Below, piece after piece: positions 1-5,157 of a stretch of DNA of 5,235 nt (position 1 is its first letter; each line of letters begins with the position of its first letter). The DNA comes from Clostridia bacterium (GTDB taxonomy: Bacteria > Bacillota > Clostridia > Oscillospirales > Acutalibacteraceae). The position numbers were made by a program, and so were the translations under genes. The notes beneath the pieces were generated by a model. The model had not been told where the DNA came from. It saw only the letters and a list, made by a program, of their open reading frames with translations, and searched no databases. The DNA lies in contig JAFOXT010000493.1 in assembly GCA_017425745.1 (NCBI GenBank), forward strand, positions 1-5,235, given 5' to 3'.

Positions 1-252
1 AAAGAAATCACCCTCGGAAAGAATCTCAAAACCGTTGGCGAAAAAGCCTTCCTCGGCTGCACAAAGCTTGCAAGAGTAAATCTCGAAAGCACAAAAACTG
101 CTCCCACCTTCGGCAGAAAAGCTTTCTCCGCTACAGCAGACGGAATCAAATTCGTTGCCGATAAAGCAATTGCAAAGAAAGTAAAAACAAACCTGAAAAA
201 CACCGCTACTAAAAACGCAAAGGTTTATTCGGTGTCGTACAGTAAAGTATAA
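1..252 (+). CDS. C-terminal end of a BspA-like leucine-rich-repeat (LRR_5) protein, partial
   Basis: The open frame runs from the first base to a TAA at 250-252, giving 83 residues; the start lies outside the window. The pattern KEITLGKNLKTVGEKAFLGC then TKLARVNL is the signature of LRR_5/BspA-type repeats (I-x-L-x-x-x-L-x-x-I/V-G-x-x-A-F-x-G/N-C). A second, degenerate unit follows around GRKAFSATADGIKFV, with a lysine-rich tail (AIAKKVKTNLKN) ending in YSVSYSKV. Tails of this kind, with a K-rich stretch and a short beta-like segment, are common at the C-terminus of BspA-like proteins in gut Clostridia. Such proteins are usually secreted or surface exposed and implicated in adhesion, but the signal peptide and any anchor would be upstream, so location is inferred. 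No LPXTG motif or membrane segment is present in the visible end. An intrinsic terminator follows at once, so it is transcriptionally separate from obgE. Confidence 0.8.
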   Translation, partial: KEITLGKNLKTVGEKAFLGCTKLARVNLESTKTAPTFGRKAFSATADGIKFVADKAIAKKVKTNLKNTATKNAKVYSVSYSKV

Positions 253-275
253 CTTAAATTTTATCCTTCCCCCAA

Positions 276-316
276 AAAAAGTCCTGCCCATCACACCGGG
301 CGGGACTTTTTCTTTT
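276..316 (+). terminator. Intrinsic terminator after the LRR protein gene
   Basis: The left arm at 276-289 (AAAAAGTCCTGCCC) pairs with 298-311 (GGGCGGGACTTTTT) through 14 positions with a single T-G wobble. The loop is 8 bases (290-297). The right arm runs into a T-rich tract (TTTTTCTTTT). The GC-rich core followed by U-rich RNA is a classic rho-independent terminator. It lies 23 bases after the LRR stop codon and just upstream of the obgE promoter, so it insulates the two units. Confidence 0.93.
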
Positions 317-328
317 GTATAAAAAATC

Positions 329-357
329 TTGTAAAAATTCCTATTATATAGTATAAT
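329..357 (+). promoter_or_regulatory. Sigma-A-type promoter for obgE-mrnC-yhaM
   Basis: A -35 element TTGTAA (329-334, four of six consensus bases) and a perfect -10 element TATAAT (352-357) are separated by the ideal 17 bases. Transcription would start near 363-365, giving a leader of about 38 bases. The leader holds a strong Shine-Dalgarno sequence (AAGGAGG, 387-393) 8 bases before the obgE ATG. No riboswitch or attenuator fits in so short a leader, so constitutive growth-linked expression is the simplest reading. Confidence 0.8.
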
Positions 358-401
358 AAATTGATTATGCCAAAGTATGTGTAAAGAAGGAGGCAGACAC
401 A

Positions 402-1673
402 ATGTTTATTGACAAAGCGGTCATTAAAATCAAAGCAGGTGACGGCGGCAACGGTGCAGTTGCTTTCCACCGCGAAAAGTATATTGCTTCAGGCGGTCCC
501 GACGGCGGTGACGGCGGTAAAGGCGGCGACATTGTTTTTCTTGTTGACGATAACCTTTCTACTCTTAACGATTTTAAGTATAAAAGAAAATACAAAGCAC
601 CCAACGGTATGGACGGACAGGGTGGCAGACGTAACGGCAAAAAAGGCGAGGACCTTGTTATCCGTGTGCCGAGAGGTACAATAATCAAGGAAAACGAAAG
701 CGGCGTTATTATGGCCGATATGTCCACAGATGACAGCTTTATTGCTGCAAAAGGCGGCAGAGGCGGCTGGGGCAACAGTCACTTTGCAACTGCAACAAGA
801 CAGACTCCCCGTTTTGCAAAGCCCGGCACTCCCGGTGAGGAATGGGAGGTTACTCTTGAATTAAAGCTCCTTGCCGATGTGGGACTTTTAGGCTTCCCGA
901 ATGTAGGTAAGTCAAGCTTCATTTCCGTTGTAAGTCAGGCTAAGCCCATTATTGCCGACTATCACTTTACAACAATCACACCCGTTTTAGGCGTGGTTTC
1001 AAGAGGTGAGGGCTGTTCATTTGTTATTGCAGATATTCCCGGTCTTATTGAGGGCGCAAGCGAAGGTATCGGTCTCGGACATGCTTTCCTTCGTCACGTA
1101 GACCGTTGCAGAATGCTTATCCATATTGTTGACGTTGCAGGCTCTGAGGGCAGAGACCCAAAAGAGGATTTTGAAAAAATCAATCTTGAGCTTGAACGCT
1201 TTAATCCCGAGCTTGCAGAAAGACCTCAGATTGTTGTAGGTAACAAAATTGACCTTGCAACCGACGAGCAGAGAGAAGAGTTCAGAAAATATATTGAAGC
1301 AGCGGGATATACCTATCTTGAAATGTGTGCTCCTATTACTGAGGGTACAAAGGAAGTAATTGATGCAACCCTTGAAATGCTCAGCACACTTCCTCCGGTT
1401 AAGAAATATGAGAGTGAAGAAATTCCCCTTGAAACTCTTCTTTCAAAGCAGAATACAGGCTTTGAAATTACAGTTGAAGACGATGTTTATATTGTTGAAG
1501 CTCCATGGCTTATCAGAATTATCTGTCACACCGACCTTGATGACTACGAATCACTTCAGTATTTCCAGAGAGTTCTTATTTCAAGCGGTATCATTGATGC
1601 GCTCAGAGAAAAGGGTATCAATGAGGGTGACATTGTAAGCATCTACGACTTTGAATTTGAATTTATGAATTAA
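402..1673 (+). CDS. obgE: GTPase ObgE/CgtA, ribosome-assembly GTPase
   Basis: This 423-residue protein has the full Obg architecture. Residues 1 to about 159 form the glycine-rich Obg fold, with runs such as GGPDGGDGGKGG near residues 31-42. The G domain follows with G1 GFPNVGKSS (164-172), switch I/G2 FTTITP (189-194), G3 DIPG (211-214) and G4 NKID (281-284). A C-terminal OCT domain starts near residue 354 (FEITVEDD) and ends in an acidic FEFEF tail. The usual length is about 425-435, so it is complete. Obg proteins bind the large ribosomal subunit late in assembly and respond to GTP/GDP and ppGpp; they are generally essential. The ATG is fixed by AAGGAGG 8 bases upstream and the canonical MFIDKA start. 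It is the first gene of a unit with mrnC and yhaM. The G5 region reads MCAP, with Cys309 where Ser is usual (ISA/SAP); this should be tolerated but is unusual. Confidence 0.98.
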   Translation: MFIDKAVIKIKAGDGGNGAVAFHREKYIASGGPDGGDGGKGGDIVFLVDDNLSTLNDFKYKRKYKAPNGMDGQGGRRNGKKGEDLVIRVPRGTIIKENESGVIMADMSTDDSFIAAKGGRGGWGNSHFATATRQTPRFAKPGTPGEEWEVTLELKLLADVGLLGFPNVGKSSFISVVSQAKPIIADYHFTTITPVLGVVSRGEGCSFVIADIPGLIEGASEGIGLGHAFLRHVDRCRMLIHIVDVAGSEGRDPKEDFEKINLELERFNPELAERPQIVVGNKIDLATDEQREEFRKYIEAAGYTYLEMCAPITEGTKEVIDATLEMLSTLPPVKKYESEEIPLETLLSKQNTGFEITVEDDVYIVEAPWLIRIICHTDLDDYESLQYFQRVLISSGIIDALREKGINEGDIVSIYDFEFEFMN

Positions 1674-1683
1674 GGACAACAGA

Positions 1684-2091
1684 ATGGAAAGATTTTACAA
1701 TAAAGATTGTGATGTGAATAATCTCAGTCCCCTTACCCTTGCTTTTATGGGCGATACGGTTTTTGACCTTTTTGTCCGTGAAAGGCTGATTTGTCAGGCT
1801 AACAGGCCTGTCAATAAGCTTCATAATCTTGCTTCAAAAACCGTCAATGCCGCTTCTCAGGCAAAGGCAGTAAAAAAGATTATGGACTTGCTTACAGAGG
1901 AAGAGCAGGCAGTTTTCCGCCGCGGCAGAAACTGTCACACCAACCATAAGGCAAAGAATGCCTCTGAGGGCGATTATCACTACGCAACAGGCTTTGAGGC
2001 TCTTTTCGGTTACCTTTATCTTAAGGGTAGCATCGAAAGACTTCGTGAACTTTTCGATATAATAATTGAGGAGGAAAACAACAATGAGTAA
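1684..2091 (+). CDS. mrnC: Mini-ribonuclease III (Mini-III), 23S rRNA maturation
   Basis: The 135-residue product is one RNase III catalytic domain without the double-stranded-RNA-binding domain, the defining layout of Mini-III (about 130-145 residues). The first signature is LTLAFMGDTVFDLFVRE, with the presumed metal ligand Asp24. The second is RRGRN (79-83), then KNASEGDYHYATGFEALFGYLYL, with the presumed catalytic Glu105. In Bacillus subtilis the family trims the ends of 23S rRNA precursor, a fit with the neighbouring ribosome-assembly GTPase. The Shine-Dalgarno AAGGA (1672-1676) overlaps the obgE stop codon, and the ATG follows after 7 bases, so translation is probably coupled. The 3' end overlaps yhaM by 8 bases. 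The stretch NCHTNHKAKNA between the conserved RRGRN and the ATGFEA block fills the flexible loop of the family. Function is assigned by family resemblance. Confidence 0.95.
   Translation: MERFYNKDCDVNNLSPLTLAFMGDTVFDLFVRERLICQANRPVNKLHNLASKTVNAASQAKAVKKIMDLLTEEEQAVFRRGRNCHTNHKAKNASEGDYHYATGFEALFGYLYLKGSIERLRELFDIIIEEENNNE
2069..2074 (+). promoter_or_regulatory. Ribosome binding site that fixes the yhaM start
   Basis: AGGAGG lies inside the last codons of mrnC, 9 bases before the ATG at 2084. An in-frame ATG at 2066 sits directly before this site, so the site could not serve it; that ATG would also add a six-residue MRRKTT extension not expected in the family. The downstream ATG is therefore the chosen start. 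Confidence 0.85.
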
Positions 2092-3028
2092 TGACGGCTT
2101 CTGGCTTATAAAAACAGTTGACAGAAAAACAAACGTTAAAGGAGCACCTTATCTTGATATGATGCTCTGTGATAAAGACGGCGAAATTTCAGCAAAGCTC
2201 TGGGATTACAGCGAGCTTGTACACGGCACCTTCGATGCAGGTGAGCTTGTTAAGGTAAGAGCAACCGTTACTCAGTTCAACGGTGCAGACCAGCTCAGAG
2301 TTGAAAAAATCCGCAAGGTAACCGCAGCTGACGGTGTGAATATCGCAGACTTTGTTCCCACTGCGGAATATTCAGGCGAAATGATGCTTGGTGCAATTAT
2401 GAACGCAATTGCATCAGTTAAGGATGAAGACCTTAAAACTCTTACCTATGCACTTATAAAGGAAAGAGAAAAAGAAATTCTTACCTGGCCGGCAGCCTTC
2501 AAGCTTCACCACGCAATAAGAGGCGGACTTCTTTATCATACACTTTCAATTCTTAAGCTCAGCGAGGGTGTATGTATGCTTTATCCTTCTGTTGATAAGG
2601 ATTTGCTTACCTGTGGAATTATTGTGCACGACCTTTGCAAAATTGACGAGTTTGACCTTAACCCTGCAGGTCTTGTATCTTCATACAGCGTAAAGGGTGA
2701 GCTTATCGGCCACCTTATAATGGGCGCTATGAAAATTGAACAGAAGGCTCTTGAGCTTGGCATTCCTTCAGAAAAAGCTATGCTTTTAGAGCATATGGTT
2801 ATCGCTCATCACGGCCAGCCTGAATTCGGCTCTTCAGTAAGACCTATGTTCCTTGAAGCAGAAATTCTCAGCCAGCTTGACACACTTGACGCTACAGTTT
2901 ACGAAATTACAAGCGCTGTCGGCGAGGTAAAAGAGTGCGAATTTACCGGCAGAATGTGGGCTCTTGACAACAGAAAGCTCTTTAACCACGGCAGAAAAGA
3001 GAGCAAACCAAAAGCTAATTTGGAATAA
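2084..3028 (+). CDS. yhaM: 3'-5' exoribonuclease YhaM (OB-fold plus HD domain)
   Basis: From ATG 2084 the protein is 314 residues, the usual YhaM length. Residues 1 to about 90 look like an OB-fold nucleic-acid-binding domain (APYLDMMLCDKDGEISAKLWD; ATVTQFNGADQLRVEKI). The rest is an HD phosphohydrolase domain: HHAIRGGLLYH (142-152), the HD pair His182-Asp183 in IVHDLCKIDE, and HMVIAHHG (237-244). These are the expected metal ligands. YhaM-type enzymes degrade short RNA, and in some cases DNA, from the 3' end in a metal-dependent way and take part in mRNA turnover. The gene overlaps mrnC by 8 bases and ends with tandem stops (TAA TAA, 3026-3031). The product is cytoplasmic; no signal peptide or membrane segment is seen. 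Grouping with obgE and mrnC suggests co-expression of RNA-processing functions. Confidence 0.95.
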   Translation: MSNDGFWLIKTVDRKTNVKGAPYLDMMLCDKDGEISAKLWDYSELVHGTFDAGELVKVRATVTQFNGADQLRVEKIRKVTAADGVNIADFVPTAEYSGEMMLGAIMNAIASVKDEDLKTLTYALIKEREKEILTWPAAFKLHHAIRGGLLYHTLSILKLSEGVCMLYPSVDKDLLTCGIIVHDLCKIDEFDLNPAGLVSSYSVKGELIGHLIMGAMKIEQKALELGIPSEKAMLLEHMVIAHHGQPEFGSSVRPMFLEAEILSQLDTLDATVYEITSAVGEVKECEFTGRMWALDNRKLFNHGRKESKPKANLE

Positions 3029-3105
3029 TAAGCTTTATTTCTTAAGGAAATTTAGCAAAAAATAGGTAGATTTATAAGGAAAATTAAGTAAATTTGCAGA
3101 ATTTC

Positions 3106-3130
3106 AGCAAATAGTGTTGCTTTTTTTCTT
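3106..3130 (+). terminator. Possible weak terminator after yhaM
   Basis: AGCAA (3106-3110) can pair with TTGCT (3117-3121) around a 6-base loop, and the right arm runs into seven Ts, a C and two more Ts. The stem has only 5 pairs with two G-C, so it would be a weak terminator at best. The same GCAAAT (3107-3112) can instead pair with ATTTGC (3092-3097), a mutually exclusive hairpin. No other U-tailed hairpin exists between yhaM and rsmD. Confidence 0.35.
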
Positions 3131-3156
3131 GAAAATATGATAATATATAGTACATT
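3117..3156 (+). promoter_or_regulatory. Probable promoter region for rsmD-coaD and the coiled-coil gene
   Basis: Two overlapping sigma-A-like readings are possible. One is TTGAAA (3129-3134), 16 bases, then TACATT (3151-3156). It matches the obgE promoter in layout, including a shared ATATAGTA stretch. The other is TTGCTT (3117-3122), 16 bases, then GATAAT (3139-3144). The first has the better -35 and the second the better -10. Either would start transcription within about 10-30 bases of the rsmD start codon. The whole 3029-3177 gap is AT-rich and shows no coding frame, which fits a regulatory spacer. Confidence 0.55.
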
Positions 3157-3161
3157 TAATA

Positions 3162-3168
3162 TGGGGTG
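3162..3168 (+). promoter_or_regulatory. Ribosome binding site that decides the rsmD start
   Basis: TGGGGTG resembles the AGGTG end of the Shine-Dalgarno consensus with one G-U wobble and lies 9 bases before ATG 3178. A GTG at 3166 is in frame but sits within this site and would add MLCL before the family-typical MRVITG start, so ATG 3178 is preferred. Confidence 0.6.
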
Positions 3169-3177
3169 TTATGTCTG

Positions 3178-3735
3178 ATGAGAGTTATTACAGGAACAGC
3201 AAGAGGCAGACGTCTTTTAACCCTTGAGGGTGACGATGTAAGACCTACAACCGACATTGTAAAGGAAGCTCTTTTTTCAATAATTCAGTTTGAAATTGAG
3301 GGCAGAAAGGTTCTTGACCTTTTCGGCGGTTGCGGTCAGCTTGCAATTGAAGCACTTTCAAGAGGCGCTCACAGTGCTGTTATTGTTGACGCATCAAAAA
3401 AGAGCGTTGAGGTTATAAAAAAGAACCTTGAGACAACAGGCTTTCAGAAGCAGGCTGTTGTTCTTAATACAGACGCTGTTTCATTTCTTACAAGAAGAAC
3501 TGAAAAATATGACATCGCCTTTATCGACCCTCCTTATTCTGTAGGTCTTCTTGAAAAGGCACTTGCAAAAATTTCCGATGTTATGAATGAGGGTGGCGTT
3601 GTAATCTGCGAAGCACCTTTCAAGGACGAGGTTCCCGAAGTTGCAGGTACCTTCCGTCTTCAGAAAAAGTACCGCTACGGAAAAACAGGTTTATTTGTAT
3701 ACCGTTTTGATGAAGAAGGGAACGATGCTGAATGA
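3178..3735 (+). CDS. rsmD: 16S rRNA (guanine-966-N2)-methyltransferase RsmD
   Basis: The 185-residue protein has the family-typical start MRVITGTARGRRL and the RPTTDIVKEALFSII block (residues 22-36). SAM-binding motif I is LDLFGGCGQLAIEALSRGA (about 46-64). An acidic motif II follows (VIVDAS). The catalytic/substrate motif DPPY is at 117-120, typical of N-methyltransferases acting on an exocyclic amino group. RsmD methylates G966 (E. coli numbering) of 16S rRNA in the small subunit, using S-adenosylmethionine. Length is normal. The motif I residues GGC (50-52) replace the more usual AGS seen in many relatives; the glycine scaffold is kept. The stop codon overlaps the coaD start as ATGA (3732-3735), giving translational coupling, and rsmD-coaD adjacency is widely conserved, which supports both calls. 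Confidence 0.95.
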   Translation: MRVITGTARGRRLLTLEGDDVRPTTDIVKEALFSIIQFEIEGRKVLDLFGGCGQLAIEALSRGAHSAVIVDASKKSVEVIKKNLETTGFQKQAVVLNTDAVSFLTRRTEKYDIAFIDPPYSVGLLEKALAKISDVMNEGGVVICEAPFKDEVPEVAGTFRLQKKYRYGKTGLFVYRFDEEGNDAE

Positions 3736-4223
3736 AAGAAAAAGTCGCAATTTACCCCGGTTCCTTTGACCCTATAACAAGCGGTCATCTGGATATAATC
3801 AAAAGAAGTGCGGGAATGTTTGACAAGCTTATTGTGGCTGTTATGTCAAATCACCGTAAAATGGGCACTTACGCTTTCTCTGTTGAGCAGAGAGTGGAAT
3901 TTGTAAAAAAATGCACAAAGGATCTGCCCAATGTTGTTGTTGATTCTTCAATGGGTCTTCTCGCAGACTATGCAAGAGAGCAGAACGCAATTGCAATAAT
4001 CAAAGGTCTGAGAGCGGTTTCCGATTTTGAAGATGAATTTCAGCAGGCGCTTATCAACAAAAAGCTCAACGAAAATACAGAGACCTTATTTATGGCTGCC
4101 AACACAGAGCACATGTTCCTCAGCTCAAGCATGATAAAGCAGGTATGTATACTTGGCGGCGATGTTTCTCCGTTTTTACCGGAGGAAATTTCAAAAGAGA
4201 TAATTGAAAAACTTAAAGGCTGA
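3732..4223 (+). CDS. coaD: Pantetheine-phosphate adenylyltransferase (PPAT), coenzyme A synthesis
   Basis: The 163-residue product is a standard bacterial PPAT of the nucleotidyltransferase superfamily. It transfers AMP from ATP to 4'-phosphopantetheine to make dephospho-CoA, the penultimate step of CoA synthesis, in the cytoplasm. The N-terminal motif YPGSFDPITSGH (8-19) includes His19 of the T/HxGH signature. KGLRAVSDFEDE starts at residue 91 and carries Arg94; a Lys occupies the position of E. coli Arg88. SSSMIK (131-136) matches the C-terminal ISSTxVK-type ATP motif. By eye, the loop NHRKMGTYAF (40-49) is two residues longer than in E. coli or B. subtilis CoaD, with Lys43 in the place of E. 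coli Lys42. The ATG overlaps the rsmD stop (ATGA); a weak AAGGG (3716-3720) lies 11 bases upstream, so coupling with rsmD is likely. Confidence 0.96.
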   Translation: MKEKVAIYPGSFDPITSGHLDIIKRSAGMFDKLIVAVMSNHRKMGTYAFSVEQRVEFVKKCTKDLPNVVVDSSMGLLADYAREQNAIAIIKGLRAVSDFEDEFQQALINKKLNENTETLFMAANTEHMFLSSSMIKQVCILGGDVSPFLPEEISKEIIEKLKG

Positions 4224-4260
4224 TTGAAGCTAAGCAATGCTAAAGAAAGGGTGAAAATCA

Positions 4261-5067
4261 ATGTCACGTTTTTATGATTTAGAAACAGATCTTGACACAG
4301 AAGCTGAAGAAGAATTTGAAACTCTTCAGTCAAACACAATTGAAACAGAGGAAGAATACGAGGAGATTACTGAGTTCGGCACCTACGATGAAGCTGCTGC
4401 TGAAGATAAGTGGGGCAATATGGAATTCGATAAGCTCTTAATCGAAATGGAATCACTTGTTTCAAGAGGTAAGAAGTACTTCTTCTCAAAGAAGAAGAGA
4501 GTTGTTGAAGCTGAGGAAATTGCAACTCTTTCACAGTATCTTCAGAACAAATTCCCTCAGGAAATGATTGACGCAAAGGCTATTCTTGATAACGAGGCTG
4601 CAATTGTAAGCCAGGCTACAAGAGAAGCAAACGAAATTATTGCAAATGCACGTAAGCAGGAAGCTGAAATCGTTGCAAACGCAAGAAGCTTCTACGCTTC
4701 AACAACAGATAAGGGTAAGAAGGACGCTGAAGAAATTCTTAAGCGTGCAAAGGCTCAGGCTGAAGCTATGGTTCAGGAGCACAGCATTACCCGTATGGCA
4801 AGAGAACAGGCTGAACAGATTAAGACAAACACAGAGGTTCAGGCTAAGAATATGATTGCTGAAGCAACAAATCAGTGCAACGAACTCAAGGCACAGTCAA
4901 GAGATTGGGCAGTTGGTATTGTACACGGTGCTCACGACTTTGTTATGAACAGCCTTGCAGGCTATCAGAACGTTGCTAAGACAAGCCTTGATCAGATCAA
5001 CGAGGTTAACAAGAACTTCCAGGCTGAATACAGCAACCAGAAGAACGTTCTCGGTATCAACGAATAA
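4261..5067 (+). CDS. Uncharacterised coiled-coil protein with acidic N-terminus and 11-residue periodicity
   Basis: I do not recognise a named family for this 268-residue protein. Residues 1-49 are strongly acidic, with 20 Asp/Glu and only one basic residue (Arg3). A basic patch follows (69-80, RGKKYFFSKKKR, 7 of 12 residues basic). Residues from about 83 to 224 are Ala-, Glu-, Gln- and Lys-rich and look like one long helix. Residues 121-131 and 132-142 form two near-identical 11-residue units (REANEIIANAR and KQEAEIVANAR), and the spacing continues on both sides. The C-terminal part (215-268) contains Trp216 and looks like an amphipathic helix. No signal peptide or membrane segment is seen. 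The pattern recalls V/A-ATPase stalk subunits (E/G/H) or DivIVA-like scaffolds, but no ATPase genes are nearby. A ribosome binding site (AAAGG, 4246-4250) lies 10 bases before the ATG. It follows coaD by 37 bases without an evident promoter and ends at a strong terminator, so it is probably the last gene of the rsmD unit. Confidence 0.88.
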   Translation: MSRFYDLETDLDTEAEEEFETLQSNTIETEEEYEEITEFGTYDEAAAEDKWGNMEFDKLLIEMESLVSRGKKYFFSKKKRVVEAEEIATLSQYLQNKFPQEMIDAKAILDNEAAIVSQATREANEIIANARKQEAEIVANARSFYASTTDKGKKDAEEILKRAKAQAEAMVQEHSITRMAREQAEQIKTNTEVQAKNMIAEATNQCNELKAQSRDWAVGIVHGAHDFVMNSLAGYQNVAKTSLDQINEVNKNFQAEYSNQKNVLGINE

Positions 5068-5069
5068 TT

Positions 5070-5100
5070 AAAAGCACCCTTTACGGGTGCTTTTTTGTTT
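5070..5100 (+). terminator. Strong intrinsic terminator, usable on both strands
   Basis: AAAAGCACCC (5070-5079) pairs perfectly with GGGTGCTTTT (5085-5094) around a 5-base TTTAC loop, followed by further Ts (to 5096, then GTTT). It begins 3 bases after the coiled-coil gene stop. Read on the minus strand the same hairpin is followed by TTTTAATTATT, so it can also end transcription of the convergent gene on the right. Confidence 0.95.
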
Positions 5101-5157
5101 ATAGTTTAATTTAGCAACAATAAAAAATATTAGTTATCTTCAAATGCAAACTATTAC

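Noticed and set aside
490..530. GGCGGTGACGGCGG-like repeats that could be a DNA repeat
   Set aside because: They encode the conserved glycine-rich Obg fold and vary at codon third positions, so protein selection explains them.
365..782. Open frames on the minus strand opposite the start of obgE
   Set aside because: They arise from the glycine-rich GGC/GGT codons of the Obg domain read in reverse, giving Pro- and Ala-rich sequence without family signals; obgE is unambiguous here.
2066..2083. Upstream ATG giving a longer YhaM (MRRKTT extension)
   Set aside because: It lies directly before the AGGAGG site that serves ATG 2084, has no site of its own, and the shorter form matches the usual 314-residue length.
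3036..3055. ATTTC-TTAAG-GAAAT hairpin after yhaM as terminator
   Set aside because: The stem is short and wholly AT apart from one G-C pair, and no T tract follows.
3166..3177. GTG start adding MLCL to RsmD
   Set aside because: It overlaps the best ribosome binding site, and RsmD proteins start at MRVI.
4225..4247. Small inverted repeat (AGC AAT GCT) between coaD and the coiled-coil gene
   Set aside because: Only a 3-base stem and no T tract; it cannot terminate or regulate convincingly.
4621..4690. Direct DNA repeat around 4621-4690
   Set aside because: The similarity is at the protein level (11-residue units) with differing codons, so it is a coiled-coil repeat and not a recent DNA duplication.
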